The notes under the pieces are model-generated. The model was not told where the DNA came from, searched no databases, and was given only the letters and a program-made list of their open reading frames with translations. A stretch of DNA of 26,296 bases from contig MQVO02000124.1 in NCBI GenBank assembly GCA_001986395.2, positions 1 to 26,296 of the forward strand, read 5' to 3'. This document shows, piece by piece, positions 8,929-15,622 of the stretch. The first letter of the stretch is position 1, and each line of letters opens with the position of its first letter. Source of the DNA: Irpex lacteus (lineage: Eukaryota > Basidiomycota > Agaricomycetes > Polyporales > Irpicaceae). The position numbers were made by a program, and so were the translations under genes.

Positions 8929-9505
8929 ACTCACCCAGAAAGAAAAGAACGAATGGCATAGCGCTATGTTCAGTCATAAATCCAGCTACTAGTTCACTTT
9001 CAGCTTCTGGTAGGTCATAGGGTGTACGATTAGTTTCCGCTAGTACACTAATGATAAAGAGTACAAACATAGGTAGTAGAGGTACAACAAACCACATAGG
9101 CATTTGTGCTTCAACAAGTGTCATTATGTTAAGTGAACCACCCTTGATTAGTACAGCTAGTACAGCAGAGCCTAGCACTAGTTAATATGAGATCATTTGA
9201 GCAGTTGAACGCATACCACCAAAGAAGGCATACTTTTCATTCGCAGACCAACCTGCGAGTAGAACACCATATACACCATAGATGAAATGGCTAGGCTATA
9301 TAGTACACCTAGTTCGATGTCAGCTACTACTGCTCCAGGTCCAAATGGAATAACAGCCCTTCCTAGTAGTGCAAAGGTCATTACAATAGATGGAGCTAGA
9401 TAGTAGATAAAGGCATTAGCATTAGATGGTACAACTGTTTCCTTAACGATAAGCTTAAGAGCGTCAGCGACTATTACATTAAGGTCCCTTTTTTTATATT
9501 TTTTT

Positions 9506-9536
9506 TTATTAAAATAAAATTAAATTTTAATTAAAG
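9506..9536 (+). repeat. AT-rich element (right edge of cox3-nad1 cassette)
   Basis: TTATTAAAATAAAATTAAAT then TTTAATTAAAG. Copies: 6113-6143, 11708-11738, and truncated forms at 4371-4390 and 9845-9870. Several gene breaks in the window lie at or beside a copy. Confidence 0.8.
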
Positions 9537-9544
9537 TATTCTTT

Positions 9545-9848
9545 TTATTTTTTTAATAAAATAAATATTGTATTACTCTTAATTTAGCTTTAGTTTCTTA
9601 ACTATGTTTCTTCCCTAAACAGCATCTCTCATTTAATCTTAGTTTCTTCTGTATGTTTATATGTTTTACCGAATGCTGCCTCTCTTAATTTAGCTTTGGT
9701 TTCATCTTAACGATTAATAGCTATTTCTCTAATTTTCTCCATAGATTCAAGAGTATGTTTTATAACCAAAAAGTGAACCCGCTACTTGTAAAATATTATA
9801 CTCTGGCTTTAAAAGGTCTATATAATATTGTTCTCTTTCTATTAACTT
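9545..9848 (-). pseudogene. GIY-YIG homing endonuclease remnant, C-terminal part
   Basis: Minus strand reads LIEREQYYIDLLKPEYNILQ, then VAGSLFGYK, HTLESMEKIREIAINR, DETKAKLREAAFGK and HTEETK. This is the end of the GIY-YIG domain followed by NUMOD-type repeats, as in group I intron endonucleases of fungal mitochondria. It is cut by several stops and shifts, and the catalytic GIY...YIG part is absent. It starts right beside an AT element at 9845. Its host intron is not identifiable; the adjacent nad1 is a possible former site. Confidence 0.8.
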
Positions 9849-9870
9849 ATTAAAATAAAATTAAATAAAA

Positions 9871-10185
9871 TCTCCTGTGTAATTTATTTATTAAATATCT
9901 TCTTAAGTTTTAGTTAGAATTAATTATAATTCCCTCCTCTCATCTGAAGATAAATAACTATTTAAATTAGTTAATATTTTATTTTTAAATAAAAGTAGTA
10001 AAATAAATTAGATTCTTTCTTAGCTCCCTTTTTATTTCTTTAATCTTACTCATCCCCCACATTGTCGGAGTTAAAATTATTAATTGTAGGAGTGTGCGAA
10101 TTCAATAAATATTTATATTCTTATTTATTCTTTTTCTTTCTTTAGTTAAATAAAGTAGTTGTCCCCCGCCTTTTGTTTATTTAGG
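9871..10185. other. Spacer, no gene seen
   Basis: AT-rich with CT-rich tracts. No frame or RNA recognised. Confidence 0.5.
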
Positions 10186-10376
10186 AATAGAGAATGATTT
10201 ACAAAGTTTTCTAAGAGACATTGGAAGTAATAAGAAACTATCTTTAAATACTAAATTGATTCCATTATCTTTAACTTTTCTAGCTACTTTGCTAAATTTA
10301 CCTTCAGATTTTTCAACCTCCAACTGTCTTTGTTTATCAACATTATTTATATTATTACTATTAGAATCTTTTTATT
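10186..10376 (-). pseudogene. dpo: Type B DNA polymerase fragment, exonuclease region
   Basis: Minus strand, ending in TAA near 10186, reads VDKQRQLEVEKSEGKFSKV, then NGINLVFKDSFLLLPMSLRK and LCKSFSIPK. The FKDS-LLLP-SLRKL-KSF pattern is the conserved stretch downstream of the exonuclease I motif in linear-plasmid polymerases. It probably derives from the same gene family as 4391-5702, where the sequence is cut just after the first exonuclease motif. Codon use is TTA-rich, like the first fragment. Confidence 0.7.
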
Positions 10377-10404
10377 TAAAATTCTAATAATTTAATTTTA
10401 CCCT

Positions 10405-10735
10405 CCCTCCTAGATAATCACTCCCTAGACCTGTAAAGATATAACTTACTAGATAACCTGCAGTAAAAGACAGAATTGATAGAATAAACATAGGAATACC
10501 CTGGGTGCATCATGAGTATGTTCATAATTTGATCGAGTAGCTGAAGGTGTACTAAAGAAGACAAGGAGTAGCTGAAGGTGTACTAAAGAAGACAAGGAGT
10601 AGTAGACGGAATGAGTAAAAAGCTGTTAGACCTGCACTTAGTGTACCTAGCCAGAATACCCATTGTCCACTTAGTGTTTATTGACCAGCAGCTAGAAAGA
10701 GAAGGGCTTTGAAAAATGCATGCGTTACTAGAGGA
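10405..10735 (-). pseudogene. nad5: Second, divergent nad5 fragment
   Basis: Minus strand reads THAFFKALLFLAAGQ, a TAA, TLSGQWVFWLGTLSAGLTAF, YSFRLLLLVFFSTPSAT, then after a duplication NYEHTHDAP, and in another frame GIPMFILSILSFTAGYLVSY and FTGLGSDYLGG. These are nad5 blocks. The HAFFKALLF motif is joined to a block normally about 80 residues further on, so an internal deletion has occurred. TAA stands where the parallel protein at 15623 has a residue in GQYEVSG. It is not a copy of that gene: homologous residues differ at many positions. Codons are CTA-rich. A 31 bp tandem duplication shifts the frame. Confidence 0.75.
10535..10596. repeat. 31 bp exact tandem duplication
   Basis: GAGTAGCTGAAGGTGTACTA plus AAGAAGACAAG occurs twice head to tail, 10535-10565 and 10566-10596, inside the nad5 remnant. 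Because 31 is not a multiple of three it breaks the frame. Confidence 0.95.
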
Positions 10736-10736
10736 T

Positions 10737-11385
10737 AAAGAGCTAAAATTAACTAACAAAAAACTAGTTATTTGGGTGTGGAAGCTGCATAACCATTGTC
10801 CCAGCTTGAGGGATTACATTTACACATTTACTATTAATATTAGCTATAATCACTACTATTCTTACTCTATTGAGGTTCGCATCACGCTCACTGTGTAGAA
10901 CTCATTATCTTTATTTACTTTTCTTTAAGTTATTACTACTCTTTAATTTAAAGATTATTTATTATTTATCGCTAAACTCCCTTTAAATTCTTTAATAAGA
11001 GAATATATTAGAGATAATCGTAGTTTAAATTATTCTTATTATATTAGATAAAATAAGAAGATAATAATAATTATTAATAAATTTAAATTAATTAATAAAA
11101 GAATTATTTTTCATCATCATTTTCATTATTTATTTATTTATTCTAAAAATATTTATATTTAAAAAAGGGGGAAGTTATCTCTTACTACTCTATTATTCTC
11201 TATTATTTATTATTATCTTATTCTCTTATTTTATTTTATGGGATTCTCCCTCCCCTTCAGGAGAATTATATTTATCTCATAATTAGGGAAAAAGGACAGA
11301 CAAGCTTCTGAGTCAACAGGATGTGTGCACCGTACTCTTCTTTTAACAGAAAATACAAAAGGAAGAGGTATCTAAACTGATAAAA
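10737..11385. other. AT-rich spacer
   Basis: Contains a partial hairpin end (AACAAAAAACTAGTTA near 10754) and long AT runs. No gene recognised. Confidence 0.5.
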
Positions 11386-11389
11386 AATA

Positions 11390-11539
11390 TCTTTAGTGAA
11401 AACTACACGAAGTTTTTCATCCTTTGCTCGATTTCCTTTAGAGGATTATGATTATGTTAGCCAGGGTGATGGTTATTTTAGTGAAGGTTGTTTAAAAATA
11501 TGTACAGATAATTTAACTAAGGATGAGGTAAATGGTTAG
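11390..11539 (+). pseudogene. Unnamed N-terminal-like ORF fragment
   Basis: Open frame without Met: VKTTRSFSSFARFPLEDYDY, VSQGDGYFSEG, CLKICTDNLTKDEVNG, TAG. The TTRSFSS start resembles the RYFSTTR stretch at about 20200. Such segments occur near the N termini of some plasmid-encoded mitochondrial proteins, but I cannot assign a family. Confidence 0.35.
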
Positions 11540-11681
11540 ACCCCTATTCTCCTTTTTTTTTATAAAAAAAAAGGGCACAAAAGATTTTGTTTGTAGATGA
11601 TGTGAGTAAAGCTAAAGATCAAAGAGAATACTATTCTCTTAATAAAAAAGATAGTGTTGAGGGACACCCTCAACATTGACC

Positions 11682-11765
11682 TTTGATAGAATACTAAAGA
11701 AAAGAACTTATTAAAATAAAATTAAATTTTAATTAAAGAATCCCGGGATAATTAATTATAACTAG
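11682..11765 (+). repeat. 57 bp repeat fused to half of a hairpin element
   Basis: 11682-11738 matches 6086-6143. It is followed directly by TCCCGGGATAATTAATTATA and ACTAG (11741-11765), which is the right half of hairpin copy 4 without its GGGG end. The breakpoint lies between the two repeat families. Confidence 0.8.
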
Positions 11766-12219
11766 TGCAGATATTATTATTAATAGTAACTCTTTCTTCT
11801 TTTCTCTTGAGTTCGCACCCGCTCATTTATAGAACTAACTCCGATAAATTTATTATTTAATAGATAATTCTCTCTTTGATCTTTAGCCTTACACATTGTT
11901 TATTATTCTTTATCACTACTCATTATTATTTAATTGTGAGAGTTCAAAGACTTTTGTATCTCTCTTATCTTTTAACTTTACCCATTAGTAATCTTTGGAA
12001 AGTTCAAATTATTATTTTAATGAGCGAATGCAATAAATTATAATAAGGGTAAACTTTTATTTTGATCGAGGGAGCGAGGTTACACAATGGAATTACTCAT
12101 TATTATTGAAATTACTATTTTCTCTCTTTAGTATTAAATAAATTTATAGTTCTTATTGTTATTACTATTATAATCTTTAATATTATTATTATTTTATTTA
12201 AAGATGGTACATGCTCACT
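11766..12219. other. AT-rich spacer
   Basis: No gene or RNA recognised. An AT palindrome of the inner-element type follows at 12220-12254. Confidence 0.5.
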
Positions 12220-12254
12220 AATTAAAATTTAATTTAATTAAATTTTAATAATAC
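12220..12254. repeat. AT palindrome (inner element)
   Basis: ATTAAAATTTAATTTAATT followed by AAATTTTAATAATA, the same palindrome that lies inside hairpin copies 2 and 3. A related copy is at 14903-14930. Confidence 0.8.
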
Positions 12255-12318
12255 CCACAATATATTCTAGATATTGCTTGTGAATCAGTAAATCATAAAA
12301 TAAAAATTTATTAAATAG

Positions 12319-12393
12319 GTTAACTGGCTTAGGTGAGTCAACAACGTAGCTGTTAACGATTGATAGAATAGAGTTACTCTTTAGTACTCGCAT
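12319..12393 (-). pseudogene. cob: Cytochrome b first-exon fragment
   Basis: ATG at 12393 opens MRVLKSNSILSIVNSYVVD then SPKPVN, the N terminus of apocytochrome b (complex III), whose next residues should be LSYLWN. Instead, after the GTTAAC at about 12320 the frame turns into AT-rich sequence (LFNKFLFYDLLIHKQYL) with different codon use and ends near 12238 beside an AT palindrome. The exon part uses CGA, GTA and CTA codons like cox3. The junction may be a natural exon end or a rearrangement point; no other cob sequence was seen. Confidence 0.75.
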
Positions 12394-12534
12394 AGTCTTC
12401 GTAAACAAAAAATTAGTCTTATAGTCTTTACCCGTAGGCTTTAATTTCAATTAGCTATTAATGGAAAGGGTGATACTGAAGGCTTAGCTAGCTGCTTCTA
12501 CAGAATAAAAAGATATTTAAATTGAGGAGAAAGA

Positions 12535-12553
12535 ATTCTAACTAGTTTTTTGG
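12535..12553. repeat. Half hairpin element
   Basis: ATTCTAACTAGTTTTTTGG equals the right half of the element at 13149-13197. Its left half is missing, and a tRNA gene begins five bases later. Confidence 0.65.
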
Positions 12554-12557
12554 TACT

Positions 12558-12627
12558 GTCAGTGTAGTTTAAAGGTAAAACTAAAATTATAAAATATTTA
12601 AATGTCAGTTCGATTCTGACCACTAGC
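12558..12627 (+). tRNA. tRNA, identity unresolved
   Basis: Acceptor GTCAGTG/CACTAGC (one mismatch), D arm GTTT/AAAC and T arm TGTCAG-TTCGATT-CTGACC. The anticodon arm (AAAATTATAAAATATTT) does not give a clean five-pair stem with a seven-base loop, so the anticodon cannot be read safely. An indel in the A run would explain this. Confidence 0.65.
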
Positions 12628-12628
12628 T

Positions 12629-12700
12629 GATCTTATGAATTTAATGGTAAAATACAGGGCTTGCCAGTTCTGAAATGCCAGTTCAAGTCTGGCTAAGATT
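12629..12700 (+). tRNA. tRNA-Gly or tRNA-Ala, probable
   Basis: Acceptor GATCTTA/TAAGATT, T arm GCCAG-TTCAAGT-CTGGC. The anticodon arm CAGGGC-TTGCCA-GTTCTG has an odd 6+6 geometry. Read as CTTGCCA the anticodon is UGC (Ala); read as TTGCCAG it is GCC (Gly). It begins one base after the preceding tRNA. Confidence 0.65.
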
Positions 12701-12755
12701 ATTAATTTGTTAAATATATTTAAAATAAATAATAAAAAGGTGGATTACCTGTACT

Positions 12756-12913
12756 CTATTCCTTGTTAAAGAAATTTATTAAAGGGAAAGGTAGTGTCAC
12801 TGGAGATATTCCTTCTAGAATCTTGAATTCCTCTTCAGTAAGACTGATACCGTGGATAGCTAGTACACTATTCAGTACTGTGAGGTCTGTAGGATTCTCA
12901 CTAGCTAGATGTA
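12756..12913 (-). pseudogene. Unnamed C-terminal ORF fragment
   Basis: Minus strand LHLASENPTDLTVLNSVLA, IHGISLTEEEFKILEG, ISPVTLPFPLINFFNKE, then TAG. It uses CTA and GTA codons like the cox3 set. The frame has no visible start. I do not recognise the family. Confidence 0.4.
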
Positions 12914-13148
12914 AATAAATGAGATAACTAAAGAAATTTATCTTTAATTCTAGATTATTCCTCTTTTTAAAAACAGAGTATTTAAATTAAACTAAACATC
13001 CCTAAAAACACAACTCAAGTGAAAGGGGGAAGATTAAGATACTAAAGAAATAAAATAAATTGAATAAAGATAATAATTATAATCGAGAGCTCCTTAAAGA
13101 AAAATATAAAAAGTAAATAAGAATAGTCTGATAAATTCTTGAATAAAT
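12914..13148. other. AT-rich spacer
   Basis: No gene seen. Confidence 0.5.
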
Positions 13149-13197
13149 CCCCAAAAAACTAGGAATTAGAATTAATTCTAACTAGTTTTTTTGGGGG
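13149..13197. repeat. Hairpin element (family H), copy 6
   Basis: CCCCAAAAAACTAGGAATTA, GAATTAATTC and TAACTAGTTTTTTTGGGGG. A clean full-length copy, without the flanking TA seen at copies 3 and 5. Confidence 0.85.
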
Positions 13198-13357
13198 AGG
13201 GATATTAATAAAATAATATTAAAAGATAAAATATAAGAAATACTCTTATTAATATAAATAGATTTAATTAAATAATAAGTAACTAAAATAATAATTAAAT
13301 AATTAAATATTTTTTAAATTTAAAAACAAAAAATAAAAAATATAAATAAAAGAATAG

Positions 13358-13431
13358 GGTCCCCAAAAAGACTTGAACTTTTATCAATAAAGCTTCAATT
13401 TATTGCTCTAACCAAATTAAGCTATGGGAAC
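13358..13431 (-). tRNA. trnF(gaa): tRNA-Phe(GAA)
   Basis: Acceptor GTTCCCA/TGGGGAC, anticodon stem ATAAA/TTTAT, loop TTGAAGC with GAA, T arm AAAAG-TTCAAGT-CTTTT. The gene abuts the 43 bp direct repeat. Confidence 0.9.
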
Positions 13432-13433
13432 TT

Positions 13434-13506
13434 TAAGTCTAAGATGGATCGAACATCTATTGCCTCCTTATCAAGGAGATATTTTAAACCATTAAATAAT
13501 AGACTT
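13434..13506 (-). tRNA. trnI(gau): tRNA-Ile(GAU)
   Basis: Acceptor AAGTCTA/TAGACTT is perfect. Anticodon stem TCTCC/GGAGG with loop TTGATAA, anticodon GAT. T arm AGATG-TTCGATC-CATCT. Three bases from tRNA-Phe. Confidence 0.92.
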
Positions 13507-13513
13507 ATTTATA

Positions 13514-13657
13514 TTATAATTTAGTTATTAATAATCTCACGATTTGTAACTGTAAAAGATATGGTAAAATTACTCATGAAACTAATACTAATAAGGCGAA
13601 TAAGATTATATAACCGTAAAATAATTGATTTAAAAAGAAAAATGGTATTAATCCCCA
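13514..13657 (-). CDS. atp8: ATP synthase subunit 8, start replaced
   Basis: Small membrane subunit of the F1Fo stator. The minus frame reads WGLIPFFFLNQLFYGYIIL, FALLVLVSWVILPYLLQL, QIVRLLITKL, TAA. This matches the fungal pattern, normally M-P-Q-L-x-P-F-F-x-x-N-Q at the start and -ISKL at the end. Trp in LVSWVIL is coded by TGA, so the gene needs mitochondrial code 4. The first three codons (M-P-Q) are not there: upstream is TTTGGGGA, like the end of a hairpin element, preceded by an in-frame TAA. Either the start is truncated or a few bases are wrong. Confidence 0.8.
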
Positions 13658-13786
13658 AATTTATTATAAATTTAATTTAATTAAAAGTTATTTATCCCTT
13701 AATATAAGGAATAGATTTATAGAACTTTAAAATTTTATAAATATTTAATTATTTAATTATTATTTTAGTTACTTATTATTTAATTA

Positions 13787-14033
13787 TTTTTATATATCTA
13801 AATAAAAAAAGTATTTAATTATATAAGAGAGTATAAATTTTATTTTCTTAAACATAAATTTAAAAACAAAAAATAAAAAATATAAATAAAAGAATAGGGG
13901 AGGGAGAATCTTTAAATTTATTTAGAGATTATTCCTTCTCTATTGGATTAAGTTTATATGTATAATATTATAGAGAATTATAAAAAGAAAAATTTTTACA
14001 ATAAAAGTAAACCTAGTCCTCCCCCTCCTTTTT
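13787..14033. other. AT-rich spacer with direct repeat
   Basis: Contains the second copy of the 43 bp repeat (about 13857-13899). GGGGAGGGAGAATCTTTAAA with TTTATTT at about 13897-13922 recurs near 19805-19830. No gene seen. Confidence 0.5.
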
Positions 14034-14040
14034 AATTTAT

Positions 14041-14190
14041 GTTGCGTTGACAAAAAGGTCTTAAAGGTTCAAGTCCCACCACTAGTATTAAACTAATTAA
14101 TATACTAAACAATCAGTATTTAGGAGTGACAGCTTCGCTTAACATGTGGCTTCTACGCCGTAAAGGTTAAAGTCCCCTCACTAGTCTAAT
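14041..14190 (+). other. Two tRNA 3'-half-like fragments
   Basis: TTAAAGGTTCAAGTCCCACC then ACTAGT (about 14071-14096), and GTAAAGGTTAAAGTCCCCTC then ACTAGT (about 14160-14185). Both look like a T arm plus acceptor strand, but neither has a convincing 5' partner. They are about 90 bp apart and share the trailing CACTAGT. Probably degraded tRNA genes. Confidence 0.4.
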
Positions 14191-14195
14191 ATACT

Positions 14196-14267
14196 AGCAC
14201 TGCTAGATTAAAGGTAACTACCTTGCTTCAGACAAGGCGATAAAAGTTCTACTCTTCTGCGGTGCTC
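14196..14267 (+). tRNA. trnW(uca): tRNA-Trp(UCA), reads UGA and UGG
   Basis: Acceptor AGCACTG/CGGTGCT; anticodon stem CCTTG/CAAGG is perfect around loop CTTCAGA, anticodon TCA; T arm AAAAG-TTCTACT-CTTCT with one mismatch. This tRNA is what allows UGA to be read as Trp, as required by cox1, atp8 and dpo here. Confidence 0.85.
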
Positions 14268-14421
14268 TACCATTATCAATGGAAAGCAAGTGTTGTATAA
14301 TGGTAATTACTTTCGCCTTACTAGTAAAGCTTATATCATATAGAGTAGCGGTTAATACTCGTTCGATCAGCGTAACTTGTATATATTATATTTTGCTTCT
14401 GGCACAATCCTTAGACGATAG

Positions 14422-14690
14422 TACATACTCAATCAAGCATACAATTACTTTTTTGCTCTTGTACTAGCGATTCCGCTATCTTCTACAGCAATTTCTACTG
14501 AACCACAAAACGCTCTAGTACAAAAGGCTACAATCTCAGCTACTCTATTTACACGAAACGTAGTTATCGCACTGCTATTTGCAGCAGCACTATCATACAA
14601 TTGTTTTAGTACAGTGTCTCTAAAATCATTTGTTGTAGGAGTTGGACTATACTCAGGTCTAATTCATGCAACTACTGTTACACAATCCCC
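14422..14690 (+). pseudogene. nad2: Second nad2, N-terminal fragment
   Basis: Plus frame open from 14422: FFALVLAIPLSSTAIS, QNALVQKATISATLFTRNVV, IALLFAAALS, LKSFVVGVGLYSGLIHATTV, TQS. The block GVGLYSGLIHATTVTQS aligns with GSGIGIYSGLFQVSTVSQ of the intact nad2 at 1812-3433, so this is nad2 residues of roughly 1-70. Codons are CTA, GTA and GCA, the cox3 style. It is cut at 14687 by half of a hairpin element (CCCCAAAAAAAACTAGTTAG). No ATG lies in frame; an upstream exon beginning ATGGTAATTACTTTC at 14297 is possible but unproven. Confidence 0.7.
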
Positions 14691-14710
14691 AAAAAAAACT
14701 AGTTAGAATT
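14687..14710. repeat. Half hairpin element truncating nad2
   Basis: CCCCAAAAAAAACTAGTTAG then AATT, followed by unrelated sequence. It sits exactly at the point where nad2 homology ends. Confidence 0.75.
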
Positions 14711-14773
14711 ATAAAAAGAAAAACTTTTATTTCTCTCGGAAGAGGGTGACATATATTCTTTACTTTACTTTTA

Positions 14774-14884
14774 TTATCCAAACACATTCACATTTTTCGT
14801 AACACGAGGGATAACTCGTTCTGTGGCAAGTCTTCCTGATAGTTGAATACGAATACCACAAATGTGAGATGGAAGATGACAAAA
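14774..14884 (-). pseudogene. rps3: Ribosomal protein S3 C-terminal fragment
   Basis: Minus strand: HICGIRIQLSGRLATERVIP, RVTKNVNVFG, TAA. The G-I-R-I-x-L-S-G-R-L core is the C-terminal signature of mitochondrial S3, a small-subunit ribosomal protein often encoded in fungal mtDNA. Only about 35 codons remain. It uses CTA, CGT and GTT codons like the cox3 set. The upstream part is lost near 14885, beside an AT palindrome at 14903-14930. Confidence 0.7.
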
Positions 14885-14949
14885 ATAATAAAATAAGATA
14901 GTTATTAAAATTTAATTAAATTTTAATTACCCACACAAGCTAGTTAGTT

Positions 14950-15196
14950 TTACTTTTTTTATCCAGGAAAGAAAATAGGTGAAAAAATTATCAATGGAAT
15001 TGTTAAAGGAGCTGGTGTTGTAGGTGCTGGAGCTGCAGTTGAACAAAGTATACGTGGGAGAAGAAATGATAATGCTAGTAATAATAATGGTAATAGCGGG
15101 AACAGTGGTGGAAATATTGGAGGTAACAGTGGTGTAAATAATGGAGGTAACAGAGGCTCCCATAAAATAATTCTCTTATTTTATTTTATATTTTAA
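14950..15196 (+). pseudogene. Unnamed Gly/Asn-rich protein, C-terminal part
   Basis: Plus frame: PGKKIGEKIINGIVKGAGVV, GAGAAVEQSIRGRRNDN, then low-complexity NNNGNSGNSGGNIGGNSG, ending SHKIILLFYFIF, TAA. A small glycine-rich hydrophobic stretch precedes the Asn/Gly repeats. It has no start; the left end joins an AT palindrome. I cannot name it. Its style resembles accessory proteins of mitochondrial plasmids, which is inference only. Confidence 0.45.
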
Positions 15197-15224
15197 TTAT
15201 ATATCTAATTATTTTTTAATTTAA

Positions 15225-15365
15225 CTCATTGTGATTATTGAACTGATGCTTCTTTCTGTAACCATTCTAGTTCTAGTTATGGCTTATAATGATAACGATA
15301 CAATTGGACAAATTTATTCAATTATTATTATTATTGCTACTGCAGGAGCTGAAAGTGCTATAGGA
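15225..15365 (+). pseudogene. nad4L: NADH dehydrogenase subunit 4L, internal fragment
   Basis: Plus frame: LIVIIELMLLSVTILVLVMA, YNDNDTIGQIYS, IIIIIATAGAESAIG. The I-E-L-M-L and I-A-x-A-G-A-E-S-A-I-G signatures are diagnostic of nad4L (complex I). The N terminus and the last dozen or so residues are missing: homology ends at GGA (15363-15365), after which unrelated sequence begins. In fungi nad4L usually precedes nad5; here a nad5 half lies nearby on the opposite strand, so the pair has been broken. Confidence 0.8.
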
Positions 15366-15579
15366 CCCCATTTTCATTTATTAAATTAGGCATAACCCCA
15401 TAATCTCTATAATTAGGCCCATTCATGACACTGTCATGAGTATTTTCGGCATTATGAGGGGTAAGTTGTAAATGAATAGGATATTTCCCACTATAAATAT
15501 TAAAATGCAACCCGGTTTCTCTGCAATGAGCCATCTGACCCTTGATTTTATCTACCTCTTCCGTCTCCATTTTACCCAC
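15358..15579 (-). CDS. Hypothetical 73-codon ORF
   Basis: ATG frame MGKMETEEVDKIKGQMAHC, with later RETGLHFNIYSGKYPIHLQL, ENTHDSVMNGPNYRDYG and a stop at 15358. Composition is protein-like (varied, polar, few repeats) in the one gap between nad4L and nad5. I do not recognise it; it may be the end of a larger intron or plasmid protein. Confidence 0.4.
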   Translation of the reverse strand: MGKMETEEVDKIKGQMAHCRETGLHFNIYSGKYPIHLQLTPHNAENTHDSVMNGPNYRDYGVMPNLINENGVL

Positions 15580-15622
15580 TTTTAATTAAAACTTAAACTT
15601 AATTGATGGGGAGTATTGATGA

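Larger units (their letters stand above)
8274..9474 (-). pseudogene. nad1: NADH dehydrogenase subunit 1, three exons, damaged
   Basis: Complex I subunit 1 (quinone-site membrane arm). Exon a (9474-8929) reads [55 protein letters not shown], then [20 protein letters not shown]. Exon b (8735-8556) gives IVLMSALSATLFLGG to FVWFRATLPRLR, and exon c (8377-8274) gives DQLITFCWTGMLPPAIALV to a TAG. The two introns splice in phase. Two lesions: a one-base shift near 9285 (between LAISS and YGVYG) and an in-frame TAA at 9182-9184 where GAA of MISYEL is expected. The first part of the gene (N terminus through LLQP) is missing; homology stops near 9474 beside the AT element at 9506. Codon use matches cox3. 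Confidence 0.85.
13265..13786. repeat. 48 bp inverted repeat around tRNA-Phe, tRNA-Ile and atp8
   Basis: 13265-13312 (TAATTAAATAATAAGTAACT to AAATATTT) is the exact reverse complement of 13739-13786. The arms enclose three genes on minus. A separate direct repeat of about 43 bp (AATTTAAAAACAAAAAATAA to AGAATAGGG) lies just inside the left arm (about 13317-13359) and again beyond the right arm (about 13857-13899). Confidence 0.9.

Noticed and set aside
10535..10596. CRISPR-like or satellite repeat
   Set aside because: Only two head-to-tail units with no spacer; a simple duplication within nad5 sequence.
14297..14460. Another mini-intron before the second nad2 fragment
   Set aside because: ATGGTAATTACTTTCGCC could be a first exon, but no U/G boundary pair gave a frame that works, so it is not claimed.
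14927..15163. Minus-strand 78-codon frame rich in Thr, Ser and Ile
   Set aside because: Mirror of the plus-strand Gly/Asn-rich frame; low-complexity DNA opens both strands.
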